DNA from: Branchiostoma floridae
Taxonomy: Eukaryota; Chordata; Leptocardii; Amphioxiformes; Branchiostomatidae
DNA length: 64,000 nucleotides
NCBI RefSeq assembly: GCF_000003815.2
Contig: NC_049986.1
Coordinates: 12,492,089 to 12,556,088 of the forward strand
Direction: 5' to 3'
A model generated the notes under the pieces. That model was not told where the DNA came from. It was given only the letters and a program-made list of their open reading frames with translations, and ran no database searches. Below are positions 37,501-48,400 of this stretch, piece by piece. A program made the translations under genes and the position numbers. Positions within the stretch are counted from its first letter, which is position 1. Every line of letters begins with the position of its first letter.

Positions 37501-40500
37501 GACAACGCCATGTAAAGAAGGAAGCGTGGCTCTCTGGCGATAGAGAATGATCACAGACACACAAGATCTGCCGTGGCTGAGAAACGATCTTTATTCTTCA
37601 CTGTCACATCCTCTCTCTCTGTGTCCCAACTCTCTGAACTGAACCCTCATCCCTGGTGTCCCTTCTTTTTATCTCTTAGCTGGGTGCTGACGTAAACAAA
37701 ACAAATTCTTCCCACATGTACTCAACGGGTCATTAATTAACTGTGATCGCCCCTTTGTTCTTCCTTATCTCATCTACTGGTCAGCTAAAATACAAGATGT
37801 TTATCTGTTTCTGTTAATTTCTGAGAAACCTTCCCAAGAATCATTTTAAACGGATGTTGTCAATATGGGCTCTATTACACCTTCCTTATTCAAGTATGGT
37901 CTCTAGATGAATGTGTTAAAAATTCATCGATCAAAACTTGACCACTCTTTGGCAACTAGTGATGGAGCGCCGTGAGTTCGAGCGCGTAAAAAGGGGGGGC
38001 ATCTTAGGGCGGACCCCGTTATATCAAATAGATAATATATATAATTTAGTTTACAAAAATAGCAGAGTTAACAACAGAGCTAATGGCCAATCAGCACTCC
38101 CGGAACTGGTTTTACTGGCCAATCAGCACTCCAGGCACTGGTATAATGGCCAATTAGCAGGGAGGTCACAGCAGGTAAAGCAACAGCAACTGATTCTAAA
38201 GCTGAGCCTGTAACACTCATTGTAAATTTCACACACATAGGACCAAGGATTTATTGACTACATGTAGGTGTGTAGAAGCTTTACAAACATTGAGTACAGT
38301 GTGTGTGAATGGTCTTCCCACTGCAGGTGGTAAATCAAACAAATTAGAAGAAAGTGGATATGCTGATTTTATGTCTGAACTTTTTATGTCTACACTTAAA
38401 ACTCAGCAATAACAACTAAAAGTTTTGCCATATCAAGATTCCAACACAGAAAAGGGTTTTGTCATGATGTTCCTGCCGGTAAGAATTTCTTGGCACTATT
38501 GACAAGATGCTAGTCCATTATTTGACTACACTGCTGTGGGATTCCCTGACACGGGTGGCCAGCAATCGGCTAGTCTTCACACCTTACCACAGTCTCCAAG
38601 CAACTCTGTCCAGCAGATTAACGTTGGTCAGGCCGCACACCTTACTGTCCTTCCTAGCAAGTTGCAACCAAAATTTCCTTGGTCTACCATGACCTCTACC
38701 ATGATCTGCCATGAACTACAATTTGGCAATGGCATTGAAGCAGCCACTGCCTTACACAACATGTCCATACCACTGGCGGAGTTGGTGTGACCGTAGCACT
38801 GTGGCAATGACGACAACCACAAGTCTAGCATACATAGCAGCTGAAGACATTGAGTGTTGGGGTTTGATGCCATGGATCCAACTAATCATGGCTCTGTTAT
38901 TGTGGCACAATCGCTCACTAGAGACCCAGTGGAGCCTGGCTTTAACAGGTACCTTAATAAGCCTTTTTGAAGGGTAGATGTCTGGAAGTTAGTATAGGCA
39001 GGAACTTTTAAAATCTTCCCCAAGGCTCCTGTTAATAGAAATATTTGGACAACACAAATTAGACGTTCCTGTCAGTAACATTTTCTTGTACTGTTGACAT
39101 ATTGATATTTCTTTCAAAAGCTCTGCTGACAGACATATAAAAAAAGAAGTACACACAAAAAAGTACCTTGGTGTCCGACAGGGAATCTCTTCATTGTGTA
39201 ACAGTCCCCGTGCTGCCTCATACAGCTCTAAGGTGACAGGAACAATAGGGGTCTTCTCTCCTGATGCCAGCTCATCCTCATAGTCATCCTGTAACTCTTG
39301 CAACTACCAGAAAAAGACAACACAACTTGTAAAAAAACTTTCCTAGCCAAGCACTTCCTAATGCTACTCTGGTTATAATTTAAATGAACTACTAAAGTAA
39401 ATTTTAACAATCATGGTTTAATCAGATTTATTTCAAATGCATTTTATTTTCTTTTTAACTTGGCAATAAAATTTAAGGAATACAATTCCAAGATGCTAAA
39501 ATTTCCCAAACTTGGTCAAAAGTATTCTGTAATATCTATACAGAATAGCCATCCAGGTCTTTGGTGACATACATTTGACCTGAATGTGTACATGTATATT
39601 GTATTTGAACAATAATATATATTTTTTGTGGTTGTATGAAATTCTATTCTATGTGTAATAAATTTCAGTACAAAAAGAGCTTGAAACAATCTCTGAGGCT
39701 CTTGCGTACGTAGATGCCGGGAACCAGTAAAGACAGGATTGACGTAGTTGGACCAAAGGTTACTCCTTTCATTCTCTTAGAACCAGGGTAATTTGAGTCC
39801 ACTGACGTGACATATTCAACCCTTCCTCTTATCATAAGTGCAAGCCCATTAATTCCACGCACCAATGTTATGGACAAGAATATCAATGTCTTACTTGCCA
39901 GACATGTTAAAGTTAAGAAAGTGCACTCTGCTCTCACTCTAAGCTACAAAGAACAATTCTAGTGACCCTCGAAGGATAAGGTCGGTCTCGTCACACACAG
40001 ATATTATTGTGACTAACTTGGTTGCTATGCATTTGAAGTCTTATCGCATGTATAGCTAAGGCCATGTTGATTTGTTTATATGGATGACATTCGCGCGTGC
40101 ATCAATTTACAGCTGTTTCCCCCAAAAAACATACTGTTAATCATACAAAGCAGCTGGTGATAAAATGCCATAGATTGGGAAAATGAATACTAATGTCATC
40201 GAATGCTAAAGTCAAGGTCAAAGAAGAAGATGTGAAAGAACAAAAATGAAGAATCTATTATTGTTCAGTCATTTGCTCAACCTTCCTGACCACTCAGACT
40301 TCATAATGACGCCAACTTTTTGACCAAACTTTTTTCTTTATTCGCACGCTCTCTTGGGGTTCCCAGAGGATGTCATCCATATACTAGTAATGAAATCAAC
40401 ATGACAGGTTTTTCTAGGGTGGGTCAGGAAACACAACATTTTTTTTCTAGGCAAAGTGTATTATTTTGTAGATCACTGTGACCAAAATACATGTAATACA

Positions 40501-43500
40501 AAAACAAATCCCTAGATACCAACCCTAATTTTTCAGGACTCTAATTGGAAACACATTCAATATTGATTTTCCTAGGCCTAAATACTGTACCTGTTCAGCT
40601 TGGAATGTACTAGTACCATCTGTAGAAGGGGGGCTAACACACTCAGGGGACAGCCAGTCTAACATGTCTACAAGAGACTCCTAATGAGAAAAAAAGTGGG
40701 GAGGGGTGGGGTGGTTTTAGAAAAGCGAGCAGAATAACTTAGTAAACGTAAATGTGTGAAGAAATAAAAGTATCCCTTCAATTCTAAGTGACAGCTTAGA
40801 TATGCCAATGTGGTTACCTTAACCCCATCTATGCTGTATTCTACAGTAATCAATACAGATTGTATGTATTGATGCACATGACTAGTCATAGAGAGGGTTA
40901 AGTACATCTGAGGAAGTGAAGATCAATTGTTTGCATTGATTGAAAAGAGTTCCTTATTAAAACAAGAAAAGAAGCAATATAAGAGAAGCAACATTAAAGA
41001 TTGAAATGGATTTGAAATCTGAAACAGAATGCAATCAAGAAATGACGGGAAATCTGGGGAAAGAGTACAAACTACAATGAAAATAGGATTTTAAAAGGGT
41101 TCTGTGTTTTTCTTGTGCTATTCCTACCTCTTCAGCGGATACAAATGAGCCAGTGGAGGAGGTCTCATCTCTGCGCCAGTCTGCCTGTAAGTACAGCTGG
41201 TCCAGCTCGGAGATGGCGTCCAAACCAGTCATGGTCGTGTCTCGGGACAGGTTACTACAGACAGGAGATACAACTGTCAAATTTCAGCATTTTCTTTTAC
41301 TTATTCTTTAATATGGTAAGTTGCCACAGTCCAAAAAAGTTTGGTGTATTGGTCTTCACTGTGTAGAAAGAACATAGTGATAGATTAACATATAGGACAG
41401 GCTACTGTAGGCATGGACAGAAGACAGAACTGTTAATCATCGGAATTTCGTAAACTTTCTTTGGAACAAGTTGACAGAGTAAAGAATACCGATTGCTGCA
41501 TTGGGCTTCTATAGCAGGTATGTATGTAACATACATGTAAAGCTCATTATTTCGTGGACAGAGAAAGATAGATAATAGAAGGAATTAAATATAAATAAGA
41601 AATTTTGGAATAGAACATATTCCTGACCTACTATCACCCTTTAAAATCCATTTCCATTCATTTCTACATTTGTCTGAATCTTTTGAAATGCTTTGATTAT
41701 TTTTTAAGTAGACATGTACATTTGTATTTGTATCAACTACTCACGCTATGGAATGGTCCAGGAGAATGTTTCTCCCATCCTCCTGTAGTCTGTACGCTCT
41801 CTGGAGTAATCTTTCTACTCGCTCGACCAACTCAGTATCATCAGCACCCTGGAAATTAAAACAGTACATCAAACTACATCTATCTTAACGCAACTGTGGT
41901 TGCTATGCAAAGTTGCCATGCCAGAGTGACCAGTATGAGTCAGATGACCACAGCCTGTCACAAGAAAGTTGAGCAAGACATAATCAACAAAAGGTCGAAA
42001 TGGAAAGTATAGAGACGTATTCTTTTGATCATTACACAATTTTTAAGTATCAGCCAATATTCACATATTACCAAGCCCCTTTAAAGGCTCAATTTTAGGT
42101 GAAAACAAAAATATGCAACCCTCTGTCAATTTTAAAATCAGACAACGTTCTGGTAAAACAAATACAACCAAAGCTCATCAACTATAAGACCTAAGAGTAA
42201 GAGTTTTTGTGTGATGAATATTCTAAAGGAAATAATACCCTCTGGGAAGTCACTAATGGATTTTCTTAAAGTTTATACCACTGCCCCAGCTGCCTCATTT
42301 TGATTTTCTAGACACTCTTGGGCAAGTGCCATTGATACATTTTCTTAATAAAGTCTCGACGTCTCATACCTCAGCCCCAGCTGCCCCCTCCCCCCTCTCC
42401 AGCTCCATGACTCTTTCCTCTACTCTCATGGTCGCTATCTCCTCCCAGCAGCTGATGGCATGTTCCAGGTGCTGCATACCTGAAGGTCAGATGCATACAC
42501 AGGTAATAGTAAGGACATCACAAATGCACTAAATGTGAATTCAACAAACGTTAACAAGGCATAGAAATTGAACGGCTTGAATATCAAACAGTTAAATCAT
42601 CCCATGCAACAATATGCAGGCAAGGGACAAAGACTGCAATATGAAACTTTTAGACATGAATTTTTATCAGCAGGAAGTTCCAAACCTTTTCATTAATTTG
42701 TGTTCTTAATTCATAAAGCATACCTTCGGCAGTGACTAAAAGCACAACAAAAGCTGGCCCCCAAACTGTACCTTTAGGAGTGACTAAAAGCACATCAAGG
42801 CTGGACCCTGAAGGTACGACTAAAAGCACAACAAGGCAGGACCCTTAGGCTATTGAAACATACATTGACAAAAAAAACTACCAACAAAGTTCACACATAC
42901 TAGTAACACACTGAGAACACTTAAGATACTAGCCCATGCATGTTTTAGACATAAACATTTACAAAAAGCACAAGATGTTGATAAACATTGGTGGCACACC
43001 TTTCAACCCTGGATGATTTTACACATGGAAGAGACAGAGAGACAGAGGATGAAACATGACAGTCAGTGTATTGAAGTAATTAGTACAGGAAAAAGTTCTA
43101 CCAAACAAAAGGGCTACATACATGAAATGATGGGAAAATGATGACAAAGTGGTGGCATATCAAATTTCTTTCTCACTATACTTCAGCTGACATGTAAACT
43201 GGGTCTTGTACATTTGTAGTCCTCTAGCATATTTTCAAAAGCTACATGTGCACGAAAGGATACAGTTGACAGAAAGGGTTTATACATTATTTATACATAG
43301 ATTATGTAGAAACAGTGTTTGAGATTGTGTGTCTTCATGCATGAAACATGTTGACTGTGTTGGTTAACATAGTATACACAAACTTTTATACTGAGTACAC
43401 ATATGGTACACAGGTTGTGCTTTGTCTGTACGTGTTAGTACAACTTGAGCACAATAAAACATACAGACAGGCTGAATAGAAGTTCGAAACTGGAACTATG

Positions 43501-45117
43501 CAGCTCTAAATGTCTTACTGAGGGATGACTGTGGTGCGATAGATGTTGGTTAGCTGAGGAATGAGTCCTCTCTACTATATAGAACAAAAACTCACCTGTC
43601 TGAAAGATCTGTGCAGGTGCCATGTCGATGTGTTCCATCTGCATGGTCCTCTCCGAGCAGGCGCTGCGGACGGAAGTGAGCGATCCGTGCAGGCTGGACC
43701 GCGTGAGAGAGTGGCGTCTACTCGTGTTACTTGATGCAGATGCTGTGCTGATGGTCCGTACATGGCTTCCTACCATTGGGGATGGACATAAGAAGTGTAA
43801 ATTGAGAAATAAAGGTAGAAACTTTGGATTCTAAGATTCTCCTACCATGAAAACATAATAGAGATTTACGTATGACATTTTCAACAACTGTTACAACTAA
43901 GTCACAGACGAAATATGCTATATCTGAAAGGCCTTGACCATTTACTACATTATCCAGTTGCTTGAGTAACTAAAACTTGAAAATTGTGTACCAACTAGCT
44001 TTGCCCAGGATCACTGCATAACATCAAAAGAAGCAAAGTGTTGCTTGTCAATGAGAAGCAAAGTGCAGATAATATGACATCTACAAGAGAAAAATTACAA
44101 CAATGTTTTGAGTCTATTCCTGAATTGTCCACTCAATGTGAAATAGGAGATTCTAGTATGTATCAATGCTTCAAATGGGTGCAGACTATAATATACAAAC
44201 GGTGGCTATACCAATATGTTGCAAACCTTTCCCACCTCCATCCACATTAGCAGGACTCCTGGCCCGTGGGGTACTCGTGCTGACATGCAGACTCAACGCC
44301 TCCACAAAGTCTTTCTCCGCAGCCCTGGGGCTGCGTGCGGGGTTTGGTCTCGTTCTACGACGGAAGTATCTCGCTGCAATGCTGAGCAAAGTCACGCTGA
44401 CCGCTACCGCAAAGCCAACTTTGGAGTAGATACTTATCGGCATTCTACCTTTGATGGATCTACAAAATGAAATCAATAAGCAAGACATAAAGGAAAAGAA
44501 TGCAATCTTGCATCATTAATACAAAGATTTACAATGTAGAATATTTTTCATACATCACAACAACTAAGACCATTATGAGTGTGTCAAAACGTTCACCGAG
44601 TGTATCTTGAGTTTTAACCATAGGCGAGTACCTATAATGGACACATCTAGGCCAAAACAGCAACAGGTTGGTAGTGACGCAAGCCAGGCCACAAAATTAT
44701 GTTAGCCATGTCATGTGATACTTGATCCATCTTTCCAGCTGATCAATCTTCATATCAAGGCTACAATCGTGATCGGAAGCTAAAATCTACAACTAACGCA
44801 GTCTAATACACACAGAGACCTCAAATCACAACAATCAGACATTCCACATGTAACAGATGTGTTGCTTGACCCACGTGTCTTTCGTTATGATGCAAGAAAC
44901 CGGAAGATGTCTTGCCACCCTCCCTCCCCCTCTGAGTTTTTTTCGACCCTTATCTTTCATACATGCAGGTATCAAATAACTTCTAAGCTGGATAACATCA
45001 TAGCTTTGCATTTAAGATACAGCATCATTTAAAAACCAATAAAAATGTCCCGATTACCTGCTAACCTTGAAACAACGCACGACCTTACATGCCTGTGTCC
45101 CGCTTGGTCGCCGCCAT
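28592..45117 (-). CDS. MIGA: Mitoguardin (MIGA), mitochondrial outer-membrane fusion and lipid-transfer regulator
   Basis: Fifteen exons: 45089-45117, 44227-44459, 43596-43769, 42370-42479, 41745-41848, 41128-41254, 40591-40680, 39167-39303, 34124-34196, 33798-33884, 33248-33346, 32685-32819, 31535-31588, 29781-29897, 28592-28828. All phases agree, giving 601 aa (human MIGA1/2 are about 600). One TM helix near residues 23-40 (VGFAVAVSVTLLSIAARYF) is followed by an Arg cluster, as for an outer-membrane anchor. A Ser-rich linker precedes the conserved MIGA domain: RLQEDGRNILLD, IPCRTPR, KLHCVRQAFQ, CLSFYDVVLDFILLDAFDDL, ALATAVWSVLKAKRRMLL, YPDGFIAHFY, HVSPVLAWGFLG. SFVSAEE (253-259) sits where human MIGA2 has its VAP-binding FFAT motif. 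Mitoguardins promote mitochondrial fusion through MitoPLD and bind lipids at ER contacts. Invertebrates typically have one gene. The start in the tiny exon 1 (MAATKRDTG) was chosen because the phase fits; Met at 44440 in exon 2 is the alternative. Confidence 0.97.
29546..29733. mobile_element. TA-flanked MITE in MIGA intron 14
   Basis: Ends CCGTGAATGCA and TGCATTTACAG are imperfect inverted repeats, each bordered by TA (29544-29545, 29734-29735). The interior has several mutually inverted ACCGCAAAA / TTCGCGGT blocks. It is 188 bp and non-coding. A more decayed relative may lie at 28495-28560. Confidence 0.55.
30127..30436. mobile_element. hAT-type MITE with 8 bp target duplication in MIGA intron 13
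   Basis: Left end CAGGGCTCGAAAT and right end ATTTCGAGCCCT bound 310 bp, with GAAAGAGG on both sides (30119-30126 and 30437-30444). CAGGG-type ends and an 8 bp duplication are hallmarks of the hAT superfamily. The interior repeats GGGTGCACC blocks near both ends and has no transposase. Confidence 0.85.
35334..35702 (-). repeat. 3' LTR
   Basis: 369 bp TG...CA direct repeat; on the minus strand it follows the polypurine tract (35703-35714). Confidence 0.88.
37511..37879 (-). repeat. 5' LTR
   Basis: 369 bp copy of the repeat at 35334-35702; on the minus strand it carries the promoter and polyadenylation signal. Confidence 0.88.
38082..38160. repeat. Three tandem units of about 30-36 bp
   Basis: The core GGCCAATCAGCACTCC-GG-ACTGGT repeats, the last unit decayed to GGCCAATTAGCAGGG. 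Each unit includes a CCAAT box. It lies just outside the TA-flanked element in MIGA intron 8. Confidence 0.7.
38503..38960. other. Coding-like segment of unknown origin in MIGA intron 8
   Basis: Base composition changes to near-equal GC and open frames overlap (plus: 38536-38790, containing NSVQQINVGQAAHLTVLPSK). No stop-free chain runs right through and no domain is recognised. It could be a transposon or retrogene fragment, or chance. Confidence 0.25.
42728..42850. repeat. Three tandem units of about 45-55 bp in MIGA intron 3
   Basis: Units share GTGACTAAAAGCACAACAA-GGCTGGACCC, with variable spacers between them. Confidence 0.75.
43901..43971 (+). mobile_element. Degenerate Penelope-like element tail with hammerhead-like core (MIGA intron 2)
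   Basis: The sequence CAGACGAAATATGCTATATC-TGAAA, then TTGACCATTTAC, ending ATCCAGTTGCTTGAGTAACT (43950-43971), lines up block by block with 54750-54833. The ATAT/ATAT hairpin replaces stem II. The 20 bp terminal block is exact between the two sites. The upstream strand of the ribozyme is not recognisable, so this copy is presumably dead. Confidence 0.5.
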
Positions 45118-45415
45118 AAAGGTTTTAATGCTCAGCGTTTTCCGATTGGTCAAGTCCTTTCTAGGTCACTGTTTTGACCAATCAGAAAAGCGTCTCGCCA
45201 AAAGTCAACACCATTCTTATCATAGGGACAAAATTTAAACTCTTTAGCATAAAACGATTGAAAGCAATAAAAAAAATTCTTAAATATATCAATACAAAAC
45301 CAAACATGCAGTTTATTATTTCATATATTCATTTGTGTCTTTCAAACGATCTATATTTGTGATAGAGAATCTAGGCCATCCCCTTGAAAATAGTGGTTTC
45401 TACTAAAGGTGCAAA
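45118..45415. promoter_or_regulatory. Divergent MIGA / INTS5 promoter with inverted CCAAT pair
   Basis: 298 bp separate the two start codons. GATTGGTCA at 45146-45154 and TGACCAATC at 45175-45183 form two CCAAT boxes in inverted arrangement, extended to 9 bp arms. NF-Y binds such boxes in divergent promoters of housekeeping genes. Both genes start with ATGGCG in a YY1-like context. Confidence 0.65.
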
Positions 45416-48400
45416 ATGGCGACAACTATTGGCGGTGGAGGAGTTTCCGCGGCTTCTCACACCCCTCAGGTACGATAGGCATCATCAACACGCATTTTTA
45501 TCAGCTTTCATAAATCTATAATGTTCATAAATACATTACTTCAGAGGGATTGTGCTGTTTTTGTACGTCACCTGAGTATGACTGTGTTTTGTCTGGCAGT
45601 TTCACTGCCCCCCTCCCCACTTCAAAGCGACAGTGCACCACTGCCATAACAAGAGTTCGGAGACCTCATACCGTCAGGAAATATTCAGAGCCTTTGTAGA
45701 TTTATTGCCCCTTATCACTGCTGCAACCATTTCTGTTGCAACGCTCCCTGCAGCATCCATCCCTGCCACTCCTTTTCCCATTGTATCTGTCGCCATTGCA
45801 TCCACCGCTGTCACATCTGTTCCTGCGGCATACGTTCCAATGCGTACGTTCCCACTGCAACGCTTCCCGCTGCATCTGACCAAGCTGCATGCTCCAAGCC
45901 ACATCTGTCTAATCCTCATCTGTCCAAGCCGCATCCATGCTGCCATATAGGTTCAAACCACATCTCTCTAAGCTGCATCTGTGCAAGCTGCATCTGTTCA
46001 CCTGTATCTGTCCTCCTGTATCCATCCCTGCAACATCAATTTTTGCAACCTCAGTCCCCGCAACATCTATTTATTTATGGGTTATTTGTTTATTATTGTT
46101 TTGTTATTATTATTATTTATTATCATTTTTATTTATGGGCCCCTCTTATCTGTCCCCCTGTATCCATCCCCACAACATCAGTCCCCGTAACATCCGTCCC
46201 GCTGCATCTGTCGCCATTGCATACTTCCTGTCGCATTAGCCCCGCTGCTCCAGCCCCTCCGTCAAAGCTCAATGCACAATTGATGTGGTCTTTTGTAAAC
46301 AATGGTATTTTCAATAGCCCTGACCAGTCAAAAGTTTGAATAATGCCAGGTTGCATGACTTTTTTGCCAATATGTTTACTTATCCTATGGTTCTTTTTTC
46401 TACCATTTTAATCACAAAGGAGTTGCAGGCTGAGATCAAGACATTTGTCCAGGGCAAACATGCCACGTTTGGGCACAAGTTGACTTTGGAGGAGCATGCT
46501 AGAAGCGCCCTCTCTCTGCTGAGGACCGTACCTGCAGCCCGCTCAGCTGTGCTGGAGTTCCTGCAGGGAATTTTTGATGAAGCAGTCAATTCTCACATCC
46601 TTCAAATTGAGAGTGAAGGTTCAGGTAGGAAGATACATGTATATGAGATTTTTGTGTAATGCAGAATCCTTTGAGTTTGATGTTTTTAAACTGCTGATAT
46701 TTCGACCAAGACTAACAAGCAAGCCCCATACAAGGATATTCAACAAAGACTTGCAAATAACTATGCTTTAAATACTGTAAAACTTGTTTGTAGCTGTTTG
46801 ATTTTTGTGACTTTTGTGGTGACCTTTAACCTGAAAATTATGACACTAAATGTATGTTTTGTAACTTTTTGTTGTTGCTAGGGACTGTGGGTCCGAACTT
46901 GGACCCAGTCATACAGGAAGTGTGCAGCGTTTTACTGGGCTTTGTCAAGGTCAACCCTCAAGCATGGGCTCCTCTTATTTCTGCTGTAAGTACACATGCA
47001 CATACAATTTAAAACATCACACTGCGAGAAACAGATCCTGGTGAGAACACAGATTGTTCTGATTTTGGTCAACAAAGGATAATTTTTTTTTTGTAGAATC
47101 TATAACATAAACATAAGGAATTAATTAGCCCCTTTGTTTCACTGTCATAGTGCATTGTCAGTGGATTCCATGTAGTTTATAAATGTATCTCTCTTATGGT
47201 TCTTGTTTACCTTGGAATGTTATCAACAAGTTAGGTGCCTAACAATAATTATTTTGGTCATGGTTTTGTTGCAGTGGTCAATTGACCTCCTGGGACAGAT
47301 TAGCACCAAATATGCAGGAAGAAGAGGTATTTATTTGCAGTTATCACAAATTAAATATACCATACTTATGATTTGTTAAACATTTTAAGGTGTTACTTGT
47401 CTTAGAATTTGAGATAGCCTTGCCATAAACTATAGTATGTAAAGGTAAAAGAGAATGTATGGTTATACAATGTTACCTGAAATGTTTTGTAAGTGATAGG
47501 TAGAAAGTACTGCAGGGCTGGGACATGTTTTTGTACTCCCAAATAAATGCCAGTCCATCACTGTTATGTGATGTATGTACTAAGACTAAGAGTTCCCATT
47601 CCTTGAGTGTTGAACAGTGAGAGACATTATCCATATTTAACAGTTGGTCTATAGTTCTGTCAGTTAGGTTTTTTTAACTTGTGTGTGTTTCAATTGTAGG
47701 AGTCCCTCACTCTTCCAGTCTGAATGAGCTGTTACAGCTATGGATGACTTGCAAAGGTACAGGGATTCTGTGATTACACGCATTCTTAATCTAATAGTAC
47801 CATATTCACTTGCATTCACTAGTACTTGTCAATTAGTATTTTGTACAGGATAATCTGCAGCAATCTATTTTGTCAAGTTTAAATTCATATACCTGTATAT
47901 CATTCTGTAATACTAAGTGACTTGCTACGGGTATAATCGACAGCACTTCTCAATGTCTTATGAACAGCACTTCTTAATGTCTTATGAACATTGCTTCTCA
48001 ATACTGAATATTAATTTTACAGCAACAAGAACTCTGATGGATATCTACACCCAGTGTCTAGCAGCAATGTTAGTATTTTTCCCGTTGTTTCTAGCTGTAA
48101 ACTGTGTATCAATCAATACTTTGTATGCAAGCTACAGTAACTGTATGAAAATGAAGTGGCAAAGAGCCTGACTATAGAGTTCTCTGTTAACAAGCTTCAA
48201 AATTTTCAAGGAAGAAACAACGATTTTAGACAGGAAACCCACCTAGAAAATCTGTTCGTGGTTTGACTGGTCACGATAGATTTGATTTTAGAATTTTAGA
48301 TCAGTTCTACAGTTCTTTTTTACCCTTTTTGATAATGTAATAATTACATGTAATTTTGTATTTGACAGGACTGGTAGCTCTGCTGACCTGTGTGTAGATG

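Larger units (their letters stand above)
35334..37879 (-). mobile_element. Non-autonomous LTR retrotransposon (2.55 kb)
   Basis: Two 369 bp direct repeats (35334-35702, 37511-37879) start TGTAAAG and end ATTACA and look identical. A 4 bp CCTT duplication flanks the element. Reading on the minus strand, the interior begins TGGCGTTGTCTGC next to the 5' LTR (primer-binding-site position) and ends AAAGCAGGGGGA next to the 3' LTR (polypurine tract), which fixes the orientation. The LTR contains AATAAA and a GATAAAAAG box on that strand. The 1.8 kb interior lacks recognisable gag, protease or reverse transcriptase; only short open frames occur (one near 37316-37480 minus, with MTNPRTPATRPQETTTPEHR). 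It therefore needs proteins from another element. Matching LTRs imply a recent insertion. Confidence 0.88.
34296..38019. mobile_element. TA-flanked inverted-repeat DNA element interrupted by an LTR retrotransposon
   Basis: ACGGGGGCCGCCCTAAGATG at 34296 is matched inverted, ending CATCTTAGGGCGGACCCCGT at 38019. TA borders both ends (34294-34295, 38020-38021), the duplication made by Tc1/mariner-like transposases. Without the inserted 2.55 kb retrotransposon the element would be about 1.17 kb. No transposase is recognisable. It lies in MIGA intron 8, the gene's longest. Confidence 0.75.

Noticed and set aside
37316-37564. 82-codon minus frame as a host gene
   Set aside because: It spans the LTR boundary; at best it is the start of a retrotransposon open frame.
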